A DNA stretch of 64,000 nt from Gambelia wislizenii (taxonomy: Eukaryota > Chordata > Lepidosauria > Squamata > Crotaphytidae). Position 1 is the first letter of the stretch. Every line of letters begins with the position of its first letter. The notes beneath the pieces are model-generated. The model was not told the DNA's origin and searched no databases. It saw only the letters and a program-made list of their open reading frames with translations. Location: positions 230,682,501-230,746,500 of the forward strand of contig JAUMIR010000004.1 in assembly GCA_030847615.1 (NCBI GenBank), written 5' to 3'. The position numbers and the translations under genes were made by a program. Shown here piece by piece: positions 44,885 to 56,236 of the stretch.

Positions 44885-44980
44885 ACTTTTACAGAGTACA
44901 GCTCCCAGAATTCCTGGCTAGCATAGCCACTGGCTGGAAATTCTGGGAGTTATAATCCAAAAAGAAACTTTTTCAAGATC
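44885..44980. repeat. Short MITE-like foldback
   Basis: AGCTCCCAGAATTCCTGGCTAGC faces GCTGGAAATTCTGGGAGTTATAATCC around the GCATAGCCACTG centre. This is the recurrent CTCCCAGAATTCC type of small inverted repeat. Confidence 0.65.
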
Positions 44981-46030
44981 TGGATTTGCAGTTGAGTAAG
45001 AAATGTTCATTTGTGTTTAAGACAATTGTGGCATTAGTTACAAACCTATGGCAAGCAACTTCTTCCAAAACTGTCTAAAACCCTAGAGTGCCACACTGCT
45101 GGCAACTATAGACCATACTGAGCTCGGCAAACCAATGACTTTCAGCTGCTTCCTATGTTTGTAAATCTGTACCCTTCCTCCCCCTGGCACATCAAGGTTT
45201 TTCAGTGCTTTGTTTTGCTTACAGTCAGCACATTCTTCCATTCTTCTTCATACAAGGATAATGCACATGGATAGTATCAGATCAGATGGCACCATTCCAG
45301 GAAGTCTGAGGCAGTTATCCAATGGAATTTTTTGTAACCCTCAGCCTGGCTCTGCAACCTTCTTGCAAAAGTTTACCTAATACTAGAGCAGTCAAAACAC
45401 CGCACTGGTTGGAAGGAGAATATACTAGAACCATTCTGCTTACAGTAGAAATGTGCCTGTGTGGTTGATTTAGTGCAGTGGGACCTAACAAAGCCCATAG
45501 ATTAGATAGAAAAGTACCAACTGTGCTTGTCAAAACACATTCATTCAGAGCTTGCTGCCAGATCCCTTTTGAGGCAAGGGGCTTCTTATGGGTTTCCATG
45601 CGCTTGTTTGTGTTTCTTTTTCCCTCTTGACAAAATCATGTTAAGTAATCAATAAATCTTGGCTGCAGTGCATATTAGAGACACTCAAACTCTAGTCTGG
45701 GGTGGAAAAAAGCTTGCTGTGTATATTTTGGACTAATCCAATTGGTCCCTTTAAGGAGCCAATAAACACATGCCTCCTTCCTAGGGAAGTAAAGAATGTT
45801 CACAAATGTTCCTGTCCTTGCTGAGACAGTTTATGTCAACATGTCAAGACACCCCATTGGGGGAAAAAATGGTCAAACACAGAGAGATTTTTCATCTCTG
45901 CACAAGAGCAAAAACAAAACAAAACAAAACAAAACAACCCCCCACCAAAACAACCTAGCACCTTTCTACGTTATAATTAACTAGCTATACCTGGTGTAAC
46001 ATACACCGTTCCCTCCCCCATGTGCTACAG
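44981..46030. other. Unannotated sequence
   Basis: No gene was seen. (AAAAC)n at about 45911-45935 is the only repeat noted. Confidence 0.4.
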
Positions 46031-46039
46031 CCCTGCACG

Positions 46040-46590
46040 GTACACATGCCACTCCCCCATGCCACCCTCCCTTTGCCGCCCTCCTCACACTTGCACCGCT
46101 CTCCCTGCACCCCGTGCTGCCATGTGCCACCCTTCCTGCACTCGCACCACCCTGCCTGGACCCTGTGCAGCCACGTGCCACCTTCCCCGCACTTGAACCA
46201 CCCTCCCTGCCTCCATTATGTCACGTGCCACCCTCCCCACATTTGCACTGTCCTCACCGCCCCACGTCCCACCCTCCCCACACTTGCACCGCCCTCCCTG
46301 CACCCTGTGCCACCATGTGCCACCCTCCTGCACTCACACTACCCTCCTCACACCCTGTGCTGCCTTCCCTGTGCCCTGTGCCACCCTCCCCATGCTCCTG
46401 CCACCCTCCCTGCATCCTGTGCTGCCCTACCCGCCCCCATACCGCCCTCCCCACCTCCTGTGCTACCCTGTGCCACCCTCCCTGCACTCGCACTGCCCTC
46501 CCTGCACCCTGTGCCACCCTCCCCACAGTTGCACCGCCCTCCCCGCAACACGTGCCGCCCTCCCCGCACTCTCACTGCCCTCCCTTTTTT
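46040..46590. repeat. C-rich degenerate minisatellite
   Basis: About 550 bp built from variants of CCACCCTCCCTGCAC and CCTGTGCC, with irregular period. One strand is almost purine-free in the CCC-rich core, so several frames on both strands stay open by composition. Not a gene. Confidence 0.88.
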
Positions 46591-46797
46591 GTTTCCCTCT
46601 GAAAGAACAAAATAAAGATTTACATTTCTACTCATTCCTGTGAATACAACTCTCTGTTCAGGAGAATGCTGGCAGTAGTTTGAGTCTTACACTTTAAAGA
46701 GTGTTTAATTTCAATTTCCCTCAGCATTTATTTCATTAACCCATACAGGTTTCTTCCCCCCTGAAATATAATGAAAACAGTCTTATGTTTAAAATAG

Positions 46798-46802
<5 letters not shown>

Positions 46803-46886
<84 letters not shown>
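46803..46886. repeat. Compound (TG)n(AG)n microsatellite
   Basis: A long TG run (about 46803-46838) passes directly into an AG run (about 46839-46885), ending beside the foldback at 46890. Confidence 0.95.
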
Positions 46887-46887
<1 letters not shown>

Positions 46888-46889
46888 CC

Positions 46890-47042
46890 TGATCAGGCTC
46901 AATCAGACTTCCAGCTTCAGACGTAACAAATCACTGGCAGATGAAAGCCAGCATCATGATAGATCAGACTAAAGCAGCTGCTGGCTTTCATCTGCCAGTG
47001 ATTAGTTAAATCTGAAGCTAGAAGTCTGATTGAGCCTGATCA
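46890..47042. repeat. 64-bp-arm foldback element
   Basis: 46890-46953 and 46979-47042 are inverted copies with few mismatches around a 25-bp centre. Both arm tips read TGATCAGGCTCAATCAGACTT. It immediately follows the compound microsatellite. No target duplication is readable because the left flank is simple repeat. Confidence 0.9.
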
Positions 47043-48335
47043 TGAAGCTCCTCCCCCACAAGGAAAAAGTACCTTTTAATACATACGAGTATTTTCATTT
47101 ATATTTCTGTGGGGAAAATCTGTGTGTGTGCATGTGACAAACTAGGAAAAGGGGTGGGGAATTGTCTTGGAAATTGTACTCGGTGGCCAATGTGATGCGC
47201 TTTTAGCATAAATGAAAGTTGCAATCCTGCAAATGTTCCCAAGGTGCAAAAGAAAAGAGAGGAATCCCAACTGTATAGTGTTTTTAGAAATTTTGAGTGG
47301 GAGAAGAGCCTGGTGTTATGAAGTCCTACATGATCTTATGGCTGTAACTTAATGAGGGATATATTAACTTCTTTGTAGTTACTTTTACAGTTATAGGGTA
47401 TGGCCTATCTTAGTGGTAGAGGACGAATTTCACATAAAGTAATAATCCAATAGGTATGGAAAACTGGTATGCAAAAGACAAGCAGTTCACAGTTCACAGA
47501 TGGGAAGGATGGGCCAATTAATCCTCTGTTGTCCCACTTTTTTTAGCTCCTTTTAAAATGTTCCAGTTTCTCTTTCCTCACCCACTTTTCCCCTTTGGTC
47601 TCAGCTTACTTCAGTTGCTGCAAAGTGAATTCAAAGGTGCAAAAGTAGTTTGCACTCAATTGTCTCAGCAGGAGGCAGAGGAGAGGGCAGAATAATGTAG
47701 TTTCACAGTAGACTTGGGCAAAAGCAAACTGCTGCAGCCTCTTCTAGCTTTTGTGTTCTTCCTCATTAACAACTTTTGCCGTCTTGATCACACTTTGATG
47801 ATGCCTGGCCACATGTGTCCTTTATTTCATTTGTGAAGTGTTGGAGGGTATGTAACACAGATTAGAATGGGGAGTAAGGGGGAGGGTTACCTTATTTATA
47901 AAATAAGTAACAACTCAGTTTGGCCTCACTAAAGTATTTACCCGGGTATAGTATTTTAAGAGAAGAAGAGATGAGAATTAATTGGCTTCATATACTTCTT
48001 TGTGGTAACTAAGGCACTTCCATTTTCCAACCTCTTGGCCCGGCACTGAGATGTATGTTGAGGAGGGGTAGGACTCTTAACTGGAGTTGCTTCTGAGTAT
48101 AAAAGCTTGTTTTGTTTAATTCTTTGGAAAATAATTTAAAAAGCCCTGCTTTAGCCATGCCTTTACCTTCCTTCCCAGGGCAAATAATGGGCCTCAAGCA
48201 TCTAGGAGACAAATGTGGCCTCAAGGGGCCATCCTGCCATGTTTTGGAAGCTGTCGCCCAGATGAAGGCAGTGTACGGAAGTCTACACTGATTTGTTTGG
48301 CTCTGACTGGTAGAAAGAATTAGAAGATATAGGTC
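47043..48335. other. Unannotated sequence
   Basis: No recognised gene or repeat family. A (CA)n run starts at about 48336. Confidence 0.4.
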
Positions 48336-48359
48336 ACACACACACACACACACACACAC

Positions 48360-48577
48360 ACCAATCTGCGGAACCAATATCTGTGGCTGAAAAAATAGGA
48401 ACACATACCATACAGCTGCACTGGAAAAAGAATTGCTAGGTCCTCCAACCACAATTCTATGGTATGTTTGTACCAGAAGACCTTTGTTTTAATAAGATTC
48501 TCTATTATCTACAGTTATGTTTATAAACAGTAGGTCTGGGAACAAATCCCCCATGGATACAGGGGGTGACTTGTATA
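48360..48577. mobile_element. Tigger-like MITE, copy 2
   Basis: CTGCGGAACCAATATCTGTGGCTGAAAAAATAGG at the left and CCCATGGATACAGGGGGTGACTTGTAT at the right match the 12.5-12.76 kb copy in reverse orientation, including the CTAGGTCCTCCAACCACAATTCTATGG middle. Confidence 0.68.
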
Positions 48578-48805
48578 GCCAACTGCACTATTGTCCACTG
48601 TTGAAGACAACAGTGTGAAAATGTGTCTGGCCTTTTGGCTTCTTTACACCAATGGTCAGTAATCTTCTACCAGTGAAAAGATTCATACTCAATGGACCTT
48701 CATCTCTCGTATCATACAAAACTGAATGATTTATGTATCAATGTATGGATCGTTGACTTTGTGAAGCTTTACTGGAAATTGACCCTTCTAATTTATTTAA
48801 AATAT

Positions 48806-49036
48806 TGTTTTTGTTGTTAACTGCCATCAAGTCAACTTCTTCTTATGGCAACCCTATGAATGAGAGACCTCCAAGTTACCCTTTCCTCAACAGCCCTGCT
48901 CAGGTCTTGCAGACTCAGGGTCGTGGCTTCCTTGATTGAGTCTATTAATCTGTAATGTAGTCTTCCTCCTTTCTGCTGCCAAGTATTATTGTCTTTTTTA
49001 GTGAGTCATGTCTTCTCATGATGTGGCCAAAGCATA
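48806..49036 (-). pseudogene. RTE/BovB LINE, C-terminal and 3' fragment
   Basis: The minus strand ends in ...TTGATGGCAGTTAACAACAAC, the BovB-type 3' end also carried by Sauria SINEs. Upstream it matches the last coding part of reptile BovB, with a SIKEATTLSLQDLSRAVE-like reading over about 48880-48990. This family supplies the enzyme that mobilises Sauria SINEs. This copy is 5'-truncated. Confidence 0.75.
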
Positions 49037-49652
49037 CATAAATTAATTTTACTTATTTATTTCTTAGCTCAGTTGGTTTGTTATCATTTGTGTGAGTCAG
49101 AACCTATATTTCCATTTTCCTTCTCTTGAAGCCCTAGCAGTAGATGGTGATGGAAGAGAAGCTTTCCTTGACAAGAAACACCAGTTGCATCCTTTAGTAT
49201 TCAATAACATTTGTTTACACCACTGGCACAAGCTAGTCTAGAAAATATACAAATATCTTGGGGAGACCTAGAATGGATTTAGCCCAAGTTCAGAATACAT
49301 GGTTCACATTCTGGCTTCTGCTGTGCACCAGATTCTGTTGCATGTGTTGAAATGAAAACAAGGTAGATAGATGGCAATTGTGTATTGTATCATAGTACAG
49401 TGGCCTGTAGTATTTCAGTTTTTAGAAATGTAACTATTCCATTAATATGAAAGTAACAAGTTATTTTTAGTACCTTGCAGCTGCAACACTAATTACCTAC
49501 TGTACTTTGGGGGCTTTGGGAGGATAATTGTTTCCAAGCTCTGCAGGTTGGGAGGGATCAAATAATGGACTTTATCAGATGTGGGGGAACGTGGCACAAA
49601 ACTGTGTCCCCAACTGAGTCAGAAGAATGCTACAGGAACAGAGAGGGTGACA

Positions 49653-51436
49653 TTACCAGACACTCACATCCTCCAGTCTCAGAGCTGCGTTAGAGACACA
49701 TTTTGGAGTTTCGAAAGCTGATCTTAAGAATTTGGATTGGACAAGTTCTAATGGAGCAGGGTTGGGGATGGGTCCCAATTGGGATCCATAAAGCAGTTGT
49801 GCTACTGGTTTGGCTTCAAAGAGTTTAAGCGCTGCAGGTAAATAGTGGCCTCCTCTTGTCTTAAGAAATTTGAGAATGGTTGTTGTACTCCTCTGCGCAT
49901 TGCAAGCAGCATACTCCCCATGCGCTTTCCTACTACCAGTGGCTTGAAAAATTATCCCCAGGTATTTGAAACAAGATCTTGTGGCCATCTATATTCCAGT
50001 TGTAGTTCTTAGGCCTTTAGCGAATGCCATGATTTTAGTTTTTTGATAGTTGAGTTCTAGCTGTTCCATTCTGCAATATTGTGTTAGTGCTCTTAGGGCT
50101 CTTTTTAGTCCATGGGAGTTCTTGAAAGTACTGCTGCATCATCCACATAAAGCAGCATTGAAATATGCCTTCCCTTTAATTTTGGGGGGTGGAAGTTAGT
50201 GTTGTTGAGGTGATCCACCAAATCATTGATGTAGAAGTTAAACAGGAGTGGAGCTAGAATGCAACCTTGCTTGACACCCTTCTCAGTGACAACGTCATTG
50301 GTGAGATGTCCCTGGGGGTTATATCTTACTTTTAATGAGGTCCCTTCATGCAGCATATGAATTAGATGGAGTAAACGTCGGTCGATTGAAGAAGCCTTCA
50401 GTTTTTTCCACAGTTTGGTTCGGGATATAGAGTCAAAAGCTGCTTTAAAGTCTATGAAGGCAGCATAGAGAGAAACTGTGCTGCAGGTGGAGTATTTTTC
50501 AATAAGGTGGTGGAGTACAAGGCATTGATCTATGGTGGAGCGGCCTTCCCTAAAGCCAGCTTGTTCTTCTGCAAGTATGTTTTCTTGTCCCAACCAGGTC
50601 TGAAATTTCCACTGTAAGTGTCTTGCATAGAGTTTGCTGATTGTACTGAGGAGACTAATTGGTCTGTAGTTGACAGGATCATCCTTGCTTCCTTTTTTAT
50701 ATATGGGGACGATGATTGCAAGATCCCAATCCTTGGGTGCTCGACCATATTTGTCGATACAGGTGAAAAGTGAGGCCAGGATAGGGCCCCAAAATTCAAG
50801 GTTGTTTTTAATGGCTTCTGCAGGTATTAAGTCTTCTCCTGGAGCCTTCCCCATTCTCAGCTGGGCTACAAGGTTCTTGATCTCTGTCACTGTCACTGGT
50901 GGCCACCCTTGGATATTTTCTATATTTTGGCTAGTACATCCCCTTTCAATGTAGTTGTCCTTATAAAGTGCTTGAAAGTGATGCTCCCATATCCCTGGAG
51001 GGATGTGACAATCCACTGTAGCTGGCCCATTTCTCTGGGAACTTGATGTAATATGCCAGAATAGAGCTGTGTTGTTGGATCTGACTGCCTGGATAAGTTG
51101 TGTCCAGTCATTCTTCATGGCTTTTTTTTTTTTATTGTTCCTCAGCAACTTTTTGTAGTCTCTTTTCTGCTGAAGCAGCATTGGTGCAGCATCTGGAAAG
51201 TTATTAGATAGGTAACCCTGATAAATATCAATGAGGGTTTTTTTAACATTAACACATTCCTTGTCAAACCATGGTTTGGAGTGGTGCTGTTGTTGTTTCC
51301 GCTGATGTGCACTATTTTGACAGTTTAGATATTGGTGTAGAGCTTGGGTAAGTGTATTGTAATTTTCCAAGATTTCATCAGGGGACTCAGCTGATATCAG
51401 GGCAGTCCTAAGATGCTGAAGTTGGTCTGAAGCCAA
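49653..51436 (-). pseudogene. LINE reverse transcriptase (frameshifted)
   Basis: 51436-50105 gives 443 codons: KPWFDKECVN near residue 75, LRMGKAPGEDLIPAE in the RT finger region, VNYRPISLLSTISK, ILAEEQAGFREGRSTIDQC, AFIDFKAAFDS and GVKQGCILAPLLFNFYINDL. It ends at YVDDAAVLS, where relatives usually have YADD. After a frameshift, ALRALTQYC-type and KTKIMAF sequence follows to 49988, then 49988-49653 gives CFKYLGIIFQATGS and the C-terminal region. A complete RT would be about 600 residues or more. Confidence 0.85.
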
Positions 51437-51478
51437 TACCTCACTTATTGTTTGGTTTAGTTGGGGGGTCCATTTAGC

Positions 51479-52341
51479 TCAGCGATAAGTCCTTCCTGAT
51501 GGTGTCACAGAGAGATGATACCAGAGAGATGATACTGGTGTGTGTCTCCTGAGTGAAGTCGCTAAGATGTAACCGAATTGGTAAATGATCACTTTCAAAT
51601 CTGGCATAACTTCTAATTCCTTGGCATAGGGAAGAAGGTCCCTGGAAATGATTATGTAATCAATGGCACTAATTCTGGACCCAGAGAGATAAGTGAATTC
51701 GGCTGGGCAGTCATTTTTCAAGGCAGCATTTAGGATTTGAAGGTTCAGCCTGAATGCTGTTTGATCCAGACAAAGTCCTGCAAAATTTGATTTCTTGTCC
51801 TTTGAGCATCGGATGAGGTGGGTTCCATCATCTTCAAAATCAGGAGGAGGACATTTGTGATGGGCATATAGGGTATGATTGTTGGGGCCCAGTCTGGCAT
51901 TCAAATCACCCCCCCCCCCAAAATTACAAATGCATTTGGGTTCTGCAACATGAGATTAGCAGTATATGATTCCAGTTCAGCCCACATGCCTCTGATTTGG
52001 GATTTCTTCTTCATTGGAGGCATGTAGGCATTTATTATCAGCAAAGTGCCATGGTTAAATTGAATCAGCACTGCCATGGCATGTGTTTTAAAAGTGGAAA
52101 GAGGCCTTGTTATGGCACGTAGGGTGGTGGAGACCAGGCCACCCAGGCCGCCTCTACCTCTTCCATGCTTTTTCCCTGGCTCTGCCGGAATTGAGAATGA
52201 GTGAAAGCCATTTAGTAACAGATCCTTATTAGTCCATGTTTCCTGGATCAGTATAATGTCATATTGGGTGAGGAAGTCATTAGGACAGGGATCTCTGTGG
52301 GCCATCTGCCACCCAGCGATGTTCCAGGTCATAAGGGTCAC
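51479..52341 (-). pseudogene. LINE APE endonuclease domain (frameshifted)
   Basis: Visible motifs are MTWNIAGW at the start, ILIQETWTNKD near residue 30, and INAYMPPMKKK near residue 105, then VILGG. There an 11-base G run (51909-51919 as C on the plus strand) breaks the expected GD-NA catalytic motif, and the frame resumes as NARLGPNNHTLY. Later GSRISAIDYIIISRD carries the ID-I pattern. The APE family nicks target DNA to prime reverse transcription. The homopolymer frameshift alone would inactivate it. Confidence 0.82.
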
Positions 52342-52362
52342 CTTGTGCTGGTCTGTTGGAAG

Positions 52363-53883
52363 TCAGGCAGTCACATTGCAGGGCACAGGCTGAATGAGTA
52401 ATTCATCTGATGGCAGTTGGTTAAATGACTGGGTTGACTGTGGCTGTGTCCTCCTCTGTGGATGGAGGGGTAGTGAATCATATTCCTGTTCTTCCTGCCC
52501 TGCCTGTTCTGGAAGGGAGTTTGGAAGAACCAATGCAGCATGGAAAGTGAAATGAGGATCACAAGCAAGCAAGGATCCCATCTCTTTAGTGAGGGGGGTA
52601 TTCTTTGGCTTAGGAGATGAGGTAGGTGGCAGTGAAGACTGTTTTTCCCTTGAGCTAGTTTTGCATAGGGATGTTTGAGTCCCCTGGGGTTTAATTGTAG
52701 ATGGGGGTGCATCTGCAGTATATTGCATTTGTGAAGGGGTGTTGGCTACAACTCGGGATTTCAAGGTTTCCTTGATAATAAGTAGAGAGTCATCACGTTC
52801 GCTTTCATTATCAGAGAAATCAGAGAAATGCACTGACAGTTTTCTGCGAGGGGGGGCTGATTTCAATGGGGCTGGATTGTTGTTAGATTGACTCAGGATG
52901 GTATCTCTCATCAGCTGTATTGTGGGAGTGTGTTCCCAAATTTCTGCGAGTTTTTCTCTCAGTTTAATTACTTCTTGATTTATAGCCTGAGCTTCTTCCT
53001 TTAAGGTGTGTTTAGGTTCTTGGTGTGCAGAATTATTGCTTCTTTGTGTTATTGTTGCTGTTTTCCCTGTGATGAGGTCACGGACTATCTCATCCTTGAA
53101 AACTCTGTTAATTTATATATAATGTGCATTCCAGAGGAAATTTCTTTCCCGTAACAGCCTGTTAGGAATATTTGCCTGGCTAAAAGTCAGAAAAATTCAC
53201 TTAGTAGATCTTGAGCTGGGTAAAAAGTGGCAGTCTGTTAAATCAATTGTTCTGCTGTGCATGTTTAAAAGTTGGGAAAGATATCTCAAAACAGCCTTCT
53301 TTCCGTTCCACATGTGACTGTTGTGATGTATTTGCAACAGGACCTGATTTTTTTTTAACACTCGGCTGTGATTAACTGCATCCTGTGATGTGGCAGGGCA
53401 CGTCATTTCCTCCAAATCTGCTACATTTTTAACCCCCTGTGTACCATATGGGTTTTGCCTTTGAAAATCTTGTTGGGAAAGCTTATTTGTAATGTTGTTT
53501 AATCTTTGCAAAATAAGAATCAATGTCTCTATGGACAGTTTGCAGAAATCATAAAAGAGCTGAACACTGTTATTGTAGGGAATGCTGCCAAGATCCGGGA
53601 GTTTGACTTTGTTATCAACTTTGTTATCAACTTGCTCTGTCCCATAATTTATATTTACATTTTGAGGAATTGGGGAGACTGTTTTGTTTAGTTCAAGTGT
53701 CTGTGATGGCTTAAGGAGTAAAGAAGGAGCTGTTGTTACAGAACTGTTACTCACGGGCTGTGTTGTCTCTGCCGCTGGGAAGAGTGAGTCAATCCTCATC
53801 TGTTTTTCTGCTTTAGAGGGTTCCTGATTGTCATTATTATTACAGGGGCTCATCCGATTTCTTTTCTTGCCTTTGGATGACAT
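52363..53883 (-). pseudogene. LINE ORF1 (two broken parts)
   Basis: The first part, 53883-53197 (228 codons), starts MSSKGKKRNRM and is rich in S, N, Q and T, with a basic N-terminus. The second part, 52911-52363 (182 codons), carries RRKLSVHFSDFSDNESERDDS, with a NKEVIKLREKLAE-like coiled-coil-forming stretch just upstream near 52960. The parts are separated by a stop or frameshift at about 53197-52911. ORF1 proteins in LINEs bind RNA in the RNP. No zinc knuckle is visible. The start is chosen because it directly follows the presumed 5' UTR. Confidence 0.65.
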
Positions 53884-53952
53884 TTTGGAGGTATATATAG
53901 GTGGTAATGCCAGATGTTAGTGGGAGGACAATTCAGAAGTTGTTAGTCCGTC

Positions 53953-53962
53953 GCCATCTTGC
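53953..53962 (-). promoter_or_regulatory. YY1-type site at LINE 5' end
   Basis: CGCCATCTTG on the plus strand, CAAGATGGCG on the element's own strand, lies within the first ~25 bp of the inferred element. It matches the YY1 core. L1 elements in mammals have a YY1 site in the same place, where it directs the start of transcription. Confidence 0.55.
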
Positions 53963-53975
53963 CCCTCCTCCGCAT

Positions 53976-55999
53976 TTATTTAGGAGATAGGGTACAGCAC
54001 CTTGGATAGCTCCTTTTAAGTTTGGGGGCGAAACCTGAGCAGATTTACCATTTTACTATCATGGAGCCACCAGTTGCTACACCATGGGGGCAATCTGCAG
54101 CTGGTGGCCCCCATGCGGTCCTCAGTCATACTTCCTGGAACCCATAAAAATGTGGGAAGCCCCCCCCTGTTTCCCACTGTCCACCTGATCGCATGGGTGG
54201 CAGAGAAGAGACCAGTATTCTGGCCCTGCTATTGGCAGCATCAAAACAGCTAATTTGGTGTTTTCCAGGAGGGGGGCTGTTTACATGTTCTATGTTCCCC
54301 TCAGTTTGATCTTGATATAGCTATGAGGGATCATGTGGCAGGGAAAAACACTGGCACCTCCAAGAGGGAGCTTTCCTGACAGTTATCCTGGTGAGCAAAG
54401 GACAATCTCAGTTGGAATTTGTGGGATAGAGGGTTGGTAGGTTAATGATTCTGTTGCTGATGCCATGATTGCTGGGAAACAGTGGTGTTGAGGGGAATCC
54501 CTAGGGATGGATAGAGCAGATTTTAAACTCCACACCCAACAGTGATCCTATGGGGGGGGGATAATGGTGTGTGTGTGTGTGTGTGTTTGGAGGGGACCTC
54601 CCTATCCCTGTGCAATGAGGTGTAGATAGGTTGGGAAAAGCAAGCAAGCAAGAGAGAGAATGCATTTGTATACAGGTAAACCCACAATATATCCGATACC
54701 TTCTGTTATGGTTAACAATAATGCTTCTAATATATACTGATTTAAATCCAGGGCAGCTGGTGAGGGCACAGAATCCAGCCTTGATTTTATTGCTCCTCCA
54801 AGTTCTGCAGTTTTTCCAGGCTAAATGGGAGCTCTGCTTATGCCAAACCTCTGAAGAGATGGGGTCCAGTGCTGGCAGGGCTCCCATTCTGCCTGAAGCA
54901 ACTGTGGGAAGAGATGTGGCAAAATGAATAGTGGATTTGCCATCCTGATAGTGGCAGACCAATTGCTCTCTCCATTTAAATCTATTGCCTACTCTTATTT
55001 AACACTTTAAGGCTGGGTTCCTTTACACATCCACCTAGAAGCAAGTCCCACTGAACAATGGGGCTTATTTTTCAGTAAATGTTATTAGGGCCATAATGTC
55101 AGTCTATAATACAGATTTTCCTAAAGAGGAGATACGATAGAAACCCTCCATCAAACATATTATTCTGTCTCTCTCCAAATCCACCAGTGAGGATTTCTTG
55201 ATGATTATTTTAATTAAAAAATTTATATTAGTGTTTAATGTTCTGTTGTCTGTAAGATTCTGCATCCCTCAGTTTCAGTGCAAGTGATTTGCATATATCC
55301 ATTTCCACTTCACTGTATTTCTATTTCTTTCCTACCAAATATTAAATGGGAAGCAGGAGGGACATGGACATAAAGTCAACATACACTAAGTCTGATGTAA
55401 ATAAATTGCCTGAAAGGTGAAGAGGAGTGGACCAACATTCTTGATACAGTATTTGGTGTTTTCCAGGGTGTGGTGAAAAAATGGGTGTGGGTTTTAGGAA
55501 GGTGCTGCCTTGGCATTGGTTTAGGGTGTGCCTGATACATTGCTCCAGATCTATTTAAAACTGTGGATTCTGAGAAAGGTTAGGTCTTGACCAAAGTCCA
55601 GCATTTTCACTGGAGGTGATTCTTGTCTCCTTTGAAAAATATTATGTGAACTTCAGGGCCCTGAGGTATTGGTTGGGGTTTGTGTGAGTGAGCAGGCTGC
55701 ATATTTAAAAGAGGAAATTCTGAACCATATACTTTCGAATAGCTCATTTATCTTCTTTTTTTTTAAAAAAAGACAATATTAAGTACTTAAAAAAAAGATT
55801 TGGGGTGTCTTTAGTTGTTATAGAGAGGCTACACATCACCTATGCAGAGAGGCCATCCAGATCCTTTCCCTACTTTTCACAGCAGATATTGGAAACTATT
55901 GGCAGTACCCGGGTGCTGAAGTTCTCATATAAATTAAAAACCAAAATGAATGTCCTAAAAATTTGCTCTCAGAATTAGTACCAGCTACTGCTTTATTTG
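53976..55999. other. Unannotated sequence
   Basis: No gene was seen. A (GT)n run lies at about 54568-54586. Some GC-rich unique sequence near 54060-54300. No family recognised. Confidence 0.4.
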
Positions 56000-56236
56000 A
56001 GAGCCAGTGTGGCATAGTGGTTTCAGTGTTGGACTACAACTCTGGAGACCAGGTTTCAAATCCCCACTCGGCCATGGAAACCCACTGGGAGGCCTTGGGC
56101 AAGTGACATTCATTCTCTCAGCCTGAGAGGAAGGCAAAGGCAAATCCTTTCTCCCTGAAGAAAACCCCATGATAGCTTTGCCTTAGGGTCGCCTTAAGTT
56201 GGAACCAACCTGAAGGCACACAACAGCAACAATAAT
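56000..56236 (+). mobile_element. Sauria SINE, full length
   Basis: The head AGAGCCAGTGTGGCATAGTGG with box A, box B GGTTTCAAATCCCC, the body GCCATGGAAACCCACTGGGAGG, and the tail CCTGAAGGCACACAACAGCAAC are all present. The Pol III boxes are slightly mutated. Confidence 0.93.

Larger units (their letters stand above)
49590..53975 (-). mobile_element. Two-ORF APE-type LINE, near full length, inactive
   Basis: On the minus strand, in order: a 5' region beginning near GAGGAGGGGCAAGATGGCGACGG, ORF1 from 53883, APE endonuclease (52341-51479), RT (51436-49653), and a short 3' region. Frameshifts and stops break each part. The RT is closer in wording to I/Ingi/Vingi- or jockey-type pol than to L1 or BovB, but the clade is not settled. 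No clear poly(A) or target duplication was seen, so both ends are approximate. Confidence 0.8.

Noticed and set aside
46022..46643. Several long overlapping open frames on both strands (up to 197 codons)
   Set aside because: They exist because the C-rich minisatellite lacks stop codons. Proteins are Pro/His/Leu low complexity.
53506..53691. 61-codon plus-strand frame
   Set aside because: Antisense to LINE ORF1.
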